From Rikenellaceae bacterium (GTDB taxonomy: Bacteria > Bacteroidota > Bacteroidia > Bacteroidales > Rikenellaceae): a stretch of 5,518 nucleotides of DNA. How positions within the stretch are numbered: the stretch's first letter is position 1; every line of letters starts with the position of its first letter. The stretch spans positions 1 to 5,518 of the forward strand of contig JAJBVQ010000088.1 in NCBI GenBank assembly GCA_020859745.1, written 5' to 3'. A program made the translations under genes and the position numbers. The notes under the pieces were generated by a model that was not told the DNA's origin, did not search any database, and saw only the letters and a list, made by a program, of their open reading frames with translations. This document shows, one piece after another, positions 1-5,471 of the stretch.

Positions 1-129
1 GAGTAGCGCAGCTGGCTCAAAAGTCTTTTGGGTACCTTTTCTTCAGAATCGAGCAGCGTTCCGAGACCAAAGACCGCTGGCGGGCTTTGGCGAGGTAGCG
101 CGAGAAAACCGAAGGTAAAAGGTACGGTT
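1..129 (+). repeat. Repeat Q, copy 1 (129-bp inverted repeat partner)
   Basis: Positions 1-129 are the reverse complement of 1643-1771 with only two differences (56 against 1716, 86 against 1686), so 127 of 129 bases match. The repeat may continue left of the window. It contains a 13-nt palindrome (CAAAAG-T-CTTTTG, 20-32), a GGTACC site, and a hairpin: CCAAAG (67-72) pairs with CTTTGG (85-90), and CCGC (74-77) with GCGG (80-83). It ends just before the promoter of the rightward GtrA gene. No convincing reading frame belongs to it. It is a member of an interspersed family, with a third partial copy at the right end of the window. Confidence 0.93.
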
Positions 130-170
130 CCATGCGGCGGGTAGTGAATAACCGAACGGTAAAAAAGATG

Positions 171-178
171 TACTTTTG
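171..178 (+). promoter_or_regulatory. Bacteroidota-type -7 promoter box for gtrA
   Basis: TACTTTTG fits the TAnnTTTG -7 element used by the Bacteroidota primary sigma factor. It ends 4 bases before the ATG at 183, so transcription would be expected to begin at or within a few bases of that ATG, giving a leaderless or nearly leaderless mRNA. No clear -33 TTG/TTTG element is visible about 20 bases upstream. The box also argues against the in-frame ATG at 132, which would lie upstream of the transcript start. Confidence 0.6.
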
Positions 179-182
179 TAAT

Positions 183-665
183 ATGCGCAGAATCATCACC
201 CGTTTCGTAGACCTTTTCTATATAAAGCCCCTTCGGCGGATCATACCCCAGGAGACCTTCCGTTACGCCTTCGCCGGCGGCCTGAACCTCCTGTTCAATA
301 TGGTTCTCTACTGGTTCTGCTTCAACTACGTACTCGACAAGCGCGACACCGATTTCGGCATCGTGGTGGTCTCTGCACCCATACTTGCATTCCTGATCAC
401 CTTCGTGGTCACCTTTTTCACCGGCTTTTACCTCGCGCGCAACATCGCCTTCGGGAAATCCGAAGTGCATGGCGCCAAGCAGCTGTTCCGGTACGCGCAG
501 GTCGTGGCCGTCAATATCGGGATCAACTACTTCGGGTTGAAACTGCTCGTCGAGGTGCTCGGCTTCTATCCTTCGCCCTCGTATGCCGCTATCCAGGTCG
601 TCACCACCGTGTTCAGCTACCTGGCTCAGCGGTTCTACACTTTCCGGACCCACCGCTGCTCTTAG
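183..665 (+). CDS. GtrA-family polytopic membrane protein
   Basis: The 160-residue product has the size and layout of the GtrA/DPMS-like family (four membrane segments, roughly residues 27-50, 60-85, 101-127 and 133-152). A basic N-terminus precedes the first segment, which opens with RYAFAGGLNLLFN. Family-like ends of segments two and four read FYLARNIAF and SYLAQRFYTF. Members are inner-membrane proteins linked to polyprenyl-phosphate sugar handling for O-antigen, teichoic acid or arabinogalactan decoration; several are proposed flippases or partners of a GT2 glycosyltransferase. No glycosyltransferase is adjacent here, so the substrate is unknown. The start at 183 is chosen over the in-frame ATG at 132 because a -7 box lies between them and the 17 extra residues are not family-like. 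Its stop overlaps the convergent queG stop. Confidence 0.85.
   Translation: MRRIITRFVDLFYIKPLRRIIPQETFRYAFAGGLNLLFNMVLYWFCFNYVLDKRDTDFGIVVVSAPILAFLITFVVTFFTGFYLARNIAFGKSEVHGAKQLFRYAQVVAVNIGINYFGLKLLVEVLGFYPSPSYAAIQVVTTVFSYLAQRFYTFRTHRCS
662..665. other. Overlapping convergent stop codons of gtrA and queG
   Basis: The TAG of gtrA (663-665, plus strand) and the TAA of queG (complement of 662-664) overlap, so the two convergent genes share four bases and have no spacer or terminator between them. The junction GCTC-TTA-GAGC (658-668) is itself a short palindrome. Each mRNA 3' end must therefore extend into the antisense of the other gene or be made by processing. Confidence 0.9.
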
Positions 666-1594
666 AGCGAGCTTTTCAGCTTCTCCAGCCCGGCCCGCAG
701 CAAAGGACTTCCGCCGAACCGGGCTTTGAATTCCGTTTCCGTCATCGTGCGCCATTCACCGGCCGTGATCCCCATCCGCTGCGGCACCGCATCCAGTCCC
801 GCGTTTTCGGGCATTAGTGGCATCTCCTCCCGGTTGTTATAAGGACAAACCTCCATGCAGCGGTCGCAGCCGAAAATGCGCCCGGCCAACGCAGGGCGGA
901 TCTCCTTCGAAACCGCTTCGCGCCGCTCGATCGTCTGGTAGGAGATGCAGCGGCCCGCATTCACGGTGTGCGGCGCCACGATAGCTCCCGTCGGGCAGGC
1001 GTCCATGCACCTGCGGCAGCTCCCGCATCCGTCAGGTACCCGCCGGGGCGGAACAAAACCTTCGGGCAGCGGCGCATCCAGCAACAAGAGTCCGATGAGC
1101 GTAAAGCTCCCCAGCTCCGGATGGATCAGCATCGAACTGCGTCCAACCCAGCCCAATCCGGCACGTACGGCCCATGCCCGTTCGAAAGCCGGGGCGCTGT
1201 CCACCACCGCCCGGCCCTTCACTCCGCCGAATCCTTGGTAGCTCCGGACGGTTTCCAATAACCTCCGCAGGTTGCCTTTGATAATATCGTGATAATCGTC
1301 GCTCCACGCGAAACGGGCGATGCGCGGCACGCCGTCGGACTGGCGAACCTCCGGCGGTCGCCGATACGAAGTCAGCGTGACCGCGATGCTCCGCACCTCC
1401 GGGAAAAGTCGCCGCAGGTCGTGCCGGTACTCCGCCGACCGGCCCAAATAGTCCATATCGGCCCCATAGCCTTTGCCGAGCCACCCGGCGAACCTTTCGC
1501 GTTCCTCTTCGAGCAACGTGAAAGCGACCGTGGCTGCGGCCGAAAAGCCGCAGCCACGGTACTCGCGTTCGATGATCTCGTGCAATCCGGGCAT
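662..1594 (-). CDS. queG: Epoxyqueuosine reductase QueG
   Basis: This gene encodes the cobalamin-dependent iron-sulfur enzyme that reduces epoxyqueuosine to queuosine at the wobble position of GUN-anticodon tRNAs, the last step of the pathway; it acts in the cytoplasm. From the start at 1594 the product has 310 residues. The VDSAP motif with its likely catalytic Asp (about 132) is followed by AGLGWVGRSSMLI. Eight cysteines suit two [4Fe-4S] clusters: C190, C193, C196, C200 (CGSCRRCMDACP), C216, then C243, C246, C250 (CDRCMEVCPYN). It is shorter than the 379-residue E. coli enzyme, lacking most of the C-terminal HEAT-like part, as is common in short QueG forms. An ATG at 1630 would add 12 residues (MKSLQIKDQITN) encoded largely by a repeat, and an ATG at 1744 would add 50 residues translated mostly from repeat Q; 1594 is preferred. 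No promoter box is visible; transcription may read through from thyA or start in the repeat. Confidence 0.92.
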   Translation of the reverse strand: MPGLHEIIEREYRGCGFSAAATVAFTLLEEERERFAGWLGKGYGADMDYLGRSAEYRHDLRRLFPEVRSIAVTLTSYRRPPEVRQSDGVPRIARFAWSDDYHDIIKGNLRRLLETVRSYQGFGGVKGRAVVDSAPAFERAWAVRAGLGWVGRSSMLIHPELGSFTLIGLLLLDAPLPEGFVPPRRVPDGCGSCRRCMDACPTGAIVAPHTVNAGRCISYQTIERREAVSKEIRPALAGRIFGCDRCMEVCPYNNREEMPLMPENAGLDAVPQRMGITAGEWRTMTETEFKARFGGSPLLRAGLEKLKSSL

Positions 1595-1605
1595 ATTGGT
1601 AATCT

Positions 1606-1648
1606 GATCTTTTATTTGTAAGCTTTTCATCGGGCTGGAGGCAACCGT
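1606..1648 (-). repeat. Repeat R, copy 1 (left arm of 43-bp inverted repeat)
   Basis: Positions 1606-1648 match the reverse complement of 1935-1977 at 38 of 43 bases. On the minus strand this arm contains an ATG (1630) that opens MKSLQIKD and runs in frame into queG. It also holds a small hairpin, GGTTG-CCTC-CAGCC, in which a T-G wobble keeps the stem seen as GGTTG-CCTC-CAACC in the other copy. Its inner end overlaps the start of repeat Q copy 2 by six bases. Confidence 0.85.
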
Positions 1649-1771
1649 ACCTTTTACCTTCGGTTTTCTCGCGCTACCTCGCCAATGCCCGCCAGCGGTC
1701 TTTGGTCTCGGAACGTTGCTCGATTCTGAAGAAAAGGTACCCAAAAGACTTTTGAGCCAGCTGCGCTACTC
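1643..1771 (-). repeat. Repeat Q, copy 2 (129-bp inverted repeat partner)
   Basis: This is the reverse complement of 1-129 with two mismatches. On the minus strand it reads toward queG, just as copy 1 reads toward gtrA. Its central hairpin (1682-1705) has one arm base changed relative to copy 1 (CCAATG instead of CCAAAG), weakening one pair. A near-match to the -7 box (TACCTTTT) occurs in the same place in copies 1 and 2 but lacks the final G, so it is not called a promoter. Confidence 0.93.
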
Positions 1772-1800
1772 CTCAGTCTGCCGAAATCCTTATATCTTGG

Positions 1801-1848
1801 CGAACGGGTGGGGCTAGCCCGAAGGGCTTGACGCCCCACCTGTTGCGC
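1801..1848. repeat. Strong GC-rich hairpin in the thyA-queG spacer
   Basis: GGTGGGGC (1807-1814) pairs perfectly with GCCCCACC (1833-1840). Inside it, AGCCC (1816-1820) pairs with GGGCT (1824-1828) around a three-base loop. The outer flanks CGAAC (1801-1805) and GTTGCG (1842-1847) can extend the stem with bulges. No T tract follows on either strand, so it is not a classic intrinsic terminator, though it could stabilise or end the thyA transcript. It sits directly before the conserved GCGCCAAAA of module P. Confidence 0.75.
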
Positions 1849-1938
1849 CAAAAGTGAGGCTGTGATAGATTTAGGATGCGCAAGCATCCTTGAAAGTTTT
1901 TTTGGTTCTTTATTACCGCAAAGCGGTTTGCCTGACGG
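1845..1938 (+). repeat. Repeat P, copy 1 (hairpin-rich module)
   Basis: This module is shared with 5373-5467. In order it holds GCGCCAAAA (1845-1853); a perfect 7-bp stem AGGATGC/GCATCCT (1873-1879, 1884-1890) closed by a GCAA tetraloop; a T-rich linker; a hairpin ACCGC-AAA-GCGGT (1915-1927); and a GCCTGACGG end (1930-1938). The last 26 bases are identical in both copies. The first stem differs between copies by paired changes that keep it intact. On the plus strand a run of seven T follows the first stem after a short gap, but no gene here is transcribed in that direction. Confidence 0.85.
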
Positions 1939-1977
1939 TTGCCTCCAACCACATGAAAAGCGTACAAATAAAGGATC
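1935..1977 (+). repeat. Repeat R, copy 2 (right arm of 43-bp inverted repeat)
   Basis: This is the inverted partner of 1606-1648 (38 of 43 bases). It ends one base from the thyA stop codon. Its plus-strand ATG (1953) opens MKSVQIKDR, close to the MKSLQIKDQ read outward from the other arm, but this frame runs antisense into thyA and stops after 23 codons. It contains the hairpin GGTTG-CCTC-CAACC (1937-1950). The two arms bound a 372-bp stretch with MITE-like geometry; no clear target-site duplication is visible outside them. Confidence 0.85.
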
Positions 1978-1978
1978 G

Positions 1979-2773
1979 TTATACCGAGATCGGGGCTTTG
2001 ATGCCCGGCCACGGATCGTAGCCCTCCAGCGAGAAATCCTCGTAATTGAAACCAAAGATATCCTTCACCTCCGGATTGATCCGCATGGTCGGCAGCGCGC
2101 GCGGTGTTCGAGAAAGCTGCGTTTCCACCTGCTCCAGGTGGTTCAGGTAGATATGGGTGTCCCCCAGCGTATGTATGAACTCGCCCGGTTCGAGGCCTGT
2201 CACCTGCGCCATCATCATCGTCAGCAAAGCGTAAGAGGCGATGTTGAACGGCACCCCCAGGAAGAGGTCGGCCGAGCGCTGGTAAAGCTGGCAGCTCAGT
2301 TTCCCATCCGCCACATAGAACTGGAACAAAGCATGGCACGGCGGCAAAGCCATGTTCGGGATGTCCGCCACGTTCCACGCGCTGACGATGTGCCTGCGGC
2401 TGTCCGGATTGTTCTTCAGCGAATCGACCAGCTGCCGGATCTGGTCGATATGGCCGCCGTCCGGCGTCGGCCAGCTGCGCCACTGGTAGCCGTAGACATG
2501 CCCCAGGTCGCCCGCCGGATCCGCCCACTCGTCCCAGATCGTCACACCGTTGTCGTTCAGGTACTTGATATTGGTATCCCCGCTCAGGAACCACAGCAGC
2601 TCGTGGATGATCGAACGCAGGTGCAGCTTCTTGGTGGTCAGGCACGGAAAGCCCTCCGCAAGGTCGAACCGCATCTGGTAGCCGAAGACACTGACCGTGC
2701 CGGTTCCCGTGCGGTCGCTCTTGCGGACGCCGTTGTCGCGGACATGCCGCAGCAAGTCTAAATATTGTTGCAT
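1979..2773 (-). CDS. thyA: Thymidylate synthase ThyA
   Basis: ThyA converts dUMP and 5,10-methylenetetrahydrofolate to dTMP and dihydrofolate in the cytoplasm. The 264-residue product has the same length as E. coli ThyA and aligns with it essentially end to end. Visible key residues include Arg21 in SDRTGTGT, the Arg126-Arg127 pair that contacts phosphate across the dimer, the nucleophile Cys146 in MALPPCHALFQF, Arg166 in QLYQRS, Asp169, Asn177 in FNIASYALL, and His207/Tyr209 in GDTHIYL. The C-terminus GYDPWPGIKAPISV is the family's closing segment. The start follows the upstream PBP stop by 18 bp with no promoter box between, so it is probably the second gene of an operon. The usual partner folA (dihydrofolate reductase) is not next to it; a repeat-filled spacer follows. 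Confidence 0.98.
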   Translation of the reverse strand: MQQYLDLLRHVRDNGVRKSDRTGTGTVSVFGYQMRFDLAEGFPCLTTKKLHLRSIIHELLWFLSGDTNIKYLNDNGVTIWDEWADPAGDLGHVYGYQWRSWPTPDGGHIDQIRQLVDSLKNNPDSRRHIVSAWNVADIPNMALPPCHALFQFYVADGKLSCQLYQRSADLFLGVPFNIASYALLTMMMAQVTGLEPGEFIHTLGDTHIYLNHLEQVETQLSRTPRALPTMRINPEVKDIFGFNYEDFSLEGYDPWPGIKAPISV

Positions 2774-2791
2774 AATTGCCGGTAAATCGGT

Positions 2792-5179
2792 TTACTGGAA
2801 AAATTCGTCGCCCCCGCCTTCGCCCGGCGCCCCCGCCACAGCCGCCGAAATGGCCTGCTGCGGGTCGCAGTCGTACTTGACCACGCCGATCGGCTCCATG
2901 AACTTATCCTCCATGGTGATCCCCAGCGACTTGTCTTTATACACCTTCGTCATGAAGATCCCGAAGATCGGCAAGGCTACGCGCGACCCGTCCGCCCCGC
3001 TCAGCAGGTGCGTCGCGGGATCCTCGCCCCCTACCCACGTTCCGGCCACCACACGCGGCGTCACCCCCATGAACCACGCATCCGCGTTGCTGTTCGTCGT
3101 CCCCGTCTTACCGCCGATATCGCCCCGGAAACCGAACTGGTAGCCCAGCCGCCCCCCCGTACCCGAGGTGACCACCCGTTTGAGCATGTCCAGCATGGTA
3201 TAAGCCGTCTGCTCGCTGATGGCATCGTGGGTCTGTGGCGAGAAAGAGGCCAGCACGTTGCCCTGCTTATCCTCAATGCGCGTCACGAAAAAGGGCTCGG
3301 TATGCACCCCGCGGTTGGCGAACGTGCTGAACGCCCCGGCCATTTCGAACACCGACACCTGCGGCGTACCGAGACAGAGGGCGTAGACCGGGTCGATATA
3401 ACTGCTGACCCCGATCTTGTGGATCATGTCGGCCACCGCCTGCGGCTGCGACTGTTTCATGATCCAGGCCGAGTAGTTGTTGCGGCTGTTGGCCAGCCCC
3501 CAGTAGAGCGGGTGCAATTCCCCCTCCTGCGGCACGTTGCTCGCTTCCTTGGGCGACCACGGCCCCTGGGCCGTCTCGATCGTTACCGGCGAGTTGGGCA
3601 CCAGCGTGCAGGGGTTATACCCCAGCATATCGAAAGCGAAGGTGTAGATGAACGGCTTGATCGTAGAGCCGACCTGCCGTTTGCCCTGGTGCACCATGTC
3701 GTACTTGAAGTTGCGGAAATTGGTGCCGCCCACGTAAGCGGTCACATAGCCTGTCGAAGGATCCATCGCCATGAAACCCGCCCGCAGGAGGGACTTCATG
3801 TGGAGAATCGAATCCTTGGGCGAGAGGGTCGTGTCCCGGTCGCCGGCATAAGTGAAGACCGTCATAGGCACCGGTTTCCCGAACTCCGCCAGGATACGCT
3901 CTTCGCCCATGCCGGCCCGTTTCATGGCGATCCCGCGGTCGCTCTGGAGGATCGCCCGGCGGACGATCTTCTCCTCCTCGGTCTTGTTGATCCCGTAGAA
4001 TATCGTCTTGTGGGCCTTGCGCTGCCTGTCGAAGAGCGGCTGTACCGTTTTGCTCATATGCTCCTCGACCGCCTCCTCGGCGTACCGCTGCATCCGGGAG
4101 TCGACGGTGGTGTAGATTTTGAGTCCGTCTTTGTAGAGGTTGTACGGCGTCCCGTCGGCTTTCGTGTTTTTGTTGCACCAGCCGTAAAGGGGATCGTTCT
4201 GCCACCGCTTCATATCCTGCTCGTAATCCCAGTCGGTCGCGAACTGCCTGCGCTGGGGCTCGTTGGCCGTCATATACTGTCGGAGCATTTCGCGGAAATA
4301 GGTGGCCGTCCCTTCGTTGTGAGACACGGGGTGGTAGTCGAGCTTGATCGGTTTGGCGGTCAGCTCTTTCACTTCGGCTTTGGTCAGGAATCCGGCGCTC
4401 CCCATACGCTCGATCACCGTGTTGCGCCGCCGGAGCGCCCGCTCGGGGTTCCGCTTGGGGCTGTACCGGCTCGGGGCGTTCACCACGCCCACGAGCATGG
4501 CCGCCTCTTCGGGGGCCAGCTCGGCAGGGGTTTTATTGAAGAAGGTGGCGGCGGCCGACTTGATACCGTAAGCGTTGGAGCCGTACTCGACGGTATTGAG
4601 GTACATGGCCACGATCTCCTCTTTGGTGTAGTTGTGTTCGAGCATCACGGCGGTGATCCACTCTTTGAGCTTGGCGATCACCAGTTTCCCGGCTTTGACC
4701 AGGCCGGAGCTGTTGGTGGTGTCGCGCGGATAGAGGTTCTTGGCCAACTGCTGGCTGATCGTCGATCCGCCGCCCTGCCCGCGGTCGCCCAACAGCACGG
4801 TCTTGACCCCGACGCGGGCCAGGCCCTGGAAGTCGATACCGGAATGGCTGTAGAAACGGGCATCCTCTGTAGCCACAAGGGCCGCCACCAAGCTCGGCGA
4901 CAGGTCGCCGTAATCGACGTAGGAGCGGTTTTCAATAAAGAAGCTGCCGATATTCCTGCCGTCGGCGGAGATCACTTCGGTGGCGAGGTTGCTGCGCGGA
5001 TTTTCGAGCTCTTCGAAGGTGGGGAGCTTGCCGAACGCCCCGAAGCCGATCAAAAGCAGCAACAGGCCGAGTATGGCTGCGGGCGCGGCGACGACGCACC
5101 AGAATACGATGGTGATGCGCCGGTGATGGGCGGGGTCTTTGATATAGTTCCGTATTTTGGCGAAGGTCTTGTTGGCCAT
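2792..5179 (-). CDS. Bifunctional class A penicillin-binding protein (PBP1A type)
   Basis: This cell-wall synthase polymerises lipid II into glycan strands and crosslinks the peptides on the periplasmic side. From the ATG at 5179 it has 795 residues: a short basic cytoplasmic tail, one membrane anchor (about 22-49), a GT51 domain with EDARFYSHSG (catalytic Glu about 105), GGSTISQQLAKN (about 137-148) and KEEIVAMYLN, then a transpeptidase domain with nucleophile motif STIK (Ser about 505), SRN (about 565-567) and KTGTT (about 691). All catalytic motifs are intact. The region between the domains (about 285-470) is long, and the C-terminus ends in a Gly/Glu-rich tail, GAPGEGGGDEFFQ. An in-frame GTG at 5203 would add eight residues, but its first base is the last base of the promoter box, so it cannot be on the transcript. 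It heads an operon with thyA. Symbol not assigned because class A paralogues cannot be told apart here. Confidence 0.96.
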   Translation of the reverse strand: MANKTFAKIRNYIKDPAHHRRITIVFWCVVAAPAAILGLLLLLIGFGAFGKLPTFEELENPRSNLATEVISADGRNIGSFFIENRSYVDYGDLSPSLVAALVATEDARFYSHSGIDFQGLARVGVKTVLLGDRGQGGGSTISQQLAKNLYPRDTTNSSGLVKAGKLVIAKLKEWITAVMLEHNYTKEEIVAMYLNTVEYGSNAYGIKSAAATFFNKTPAELAPEEAAMLVGVVNAPSRYSPKRNPERALRRRNTVIERMGSAGFLTKAEVKELTAKPIKLDYHPVSHNEGTATYFREMLRQYMTANEPQRRQFATDWDYEQDMKRWQNDPLYGWCNKNTKADGTPYNLYKDGLKIYTTVDSRMQRYAEEAVEEHMSKTVQPLFDRQRKAHKTIFYGINKTEEEKIVRRAILQSDRGIAMKRAGMGEERILAEFGKPVPMTVFTYAGDRDTTLSPKDSILHMKSLLRAGFMAMDPSTGYVTAYVGGTNFRNFKYDMVHQGKRQVGSTIKPFIYTFAFDMLGYNPCTLVPNSPVTIETAQGPWSPKEASNVPQEGELHPLYWGLANSRNNYSAWIMKQSQPQAVADMIHKIGVSSYIDPVYALCLGTPQVSVFEMAGAFSTFANRGVHTEPFFVTRIEDKQGNVLASFSPQTHDAISEQTAYTMLDMLKRVVTSGTGGRLGYQFGFRGDIGGKTGTTNSNADAWFMGVTPRVVAGTWVGGEDPATHLLSGADGSRVALPIFGIFMTKVYKDKSLGITMEDKFMEPIGVVKYDCDPQQAISAAVAGAPGEGGGDEFFQ

Positions 5180-5202
5180 GCGGTTACGTTTTTTTACTGC
5201 CA

Positions 5203-5210
5203 CAAAGGTA
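5203..5210 (-). promoter_or_regulatory. Bacteroidota-type -7 promoter box for the PBP-thyA operon
   Basis: The minus strand reads TACCTTTG, a full match to TAnnTTTG. Transcription would start about 5 to 8 bases downstream, near 5196-5198, leaving a leader of about 17 to 20 bases before the ATG at 5179. The leader is A-rich (GTAAAAAAACG) with no Shine-Dalgarno motif, as is usual in this phylum. No convincing -33 element is seen upstream. Confidence 0.65.
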
Positions 5211-5284
5211 CGACTTTTTAACCGTCCGTTTATTCTGTACCCTTTCTTTGGGTTAGAGAGGGCTGCCGCTTTTTCTTCCGGTTT

Positions 5285-5296
5285 CCGCGTCAGCGG
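5285..5296. repeat. Small hairpin beside the large inverted repeat
   Basis: CCGC (5285-5288) pairs with GCGG (5293-5296) around GTCA. It lies immediately left of the large hairpin at 5302-5361. The stem is short, so on its own it has little weight. Confidence 0.4.
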
Positions 5297-5301
5297 CCGG
5301 T

Positions 5302-5361
5302 CCGGAGCCAGCGGAGGGCCGCAATATTCGCGATGCTCATTTGCGGCTCCGCTGGCTCCGG
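5302..5361. repeat. Large 21-bp hairpin upstream of the PBP operon
   Basis: Positions 5302-5316 pair perfectly with 5347-5361 (15 bp, CCGGAGCCAGCGGAG against its complement). After a two-base GG bulge, CCGCAA (5319-5324) pairs with TTGCGG (5341-5346), leaving a 16-base loop that contains the palindrome TCGCGA. This is far stronger than expected by chance in such a short region. No T tract follows on either strand. It stands left of GCGCCAAAA of module P, in the same position as the different hairpin at 1801-1848. Confidence 0.88.
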
Positions 5362-5372
5362 CCCCATTCGCC

Positions 5373-5467
5373 GCGCCAAAATAGGGTATCCGGCAGGCCC
5401 AAGAGATGCGTTAGCATCTCAAAAAGTTTTTCTGGTTCTCGTTACCGCAAAGCGGTTTGCCTGACGG
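5373..5467 (+). repeat. Repeat P, copy 2 (hairpin-rich module)
   Basis: This copy matches 1845-1938 in order and orientation: GCGCCAAAA (5373-5381), a 7-bp stem GAGATGC/GCATCTC (5403-5409, 5414-5420) with loop GTTA, a T-rich linker, ACCGC-AAA-GCGGT (5444-5456), and GCCTGACGG (5459-5467). The first stem has different arm and loop sequences from copy 1 yet still pairs perfectly. It runs directly into repeat Q copy 3. Confidence 0.85.
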
Positions 5468-5471
5468 CTTC

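Noticed and set aside
33..40. A second promoter box (TACCTTTT) inside repeat Q, also at 1732-1739 on the minus strand
   Set aside because: It lacks the final G of TAnnTTTG and has no supporting -33 element; gtrA has a better box at 171.
132..182. N-terminal extension of the GtrA protein to the ATG at 132
   Set aside because: A promoter -7 box lies between this ATG and the one at 183, and the residues are not typical of the family.
1595..1744. N-terminal extension of QueG to the ATG at 1744
   Set aside because: The extra 50 residues are mostly a translation of repeat Q and do not resemble the start of QueG proteins; QueG-like sequence begins near MPGLHEIIE.
1873..1911. Plus-strand intrinsic terminator (stem followed by seven T)
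   Set aside because: No plus-strand gene ends here, and the T run is separated from the stem by several bases. It is described instead as part of repeat P.
1773..2645. A 290-codon open frame on the minus strand overlapping thyA
   Set aside because: It is the shifted frame of thyA, which is intact and full length, and its tail is translated repeat sequence.
1862..2761. A 299-codon open frame on the plus strand opposite thyA
   Set aside because: Antisense shadow of thyA that starts within the repeat region; no family resemblance and no start signals.
3008..5221. A 737-codon open frame on the plus strand opposite the PBP gene
   Set aside because: It is antisense to an intact PBP with all catalytic motifs. 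Its translation is rich in Arg, His, Gly and Val with no recognisable domain, as expected from the complement of a GC-biased gene; no promoter box is seen before it.
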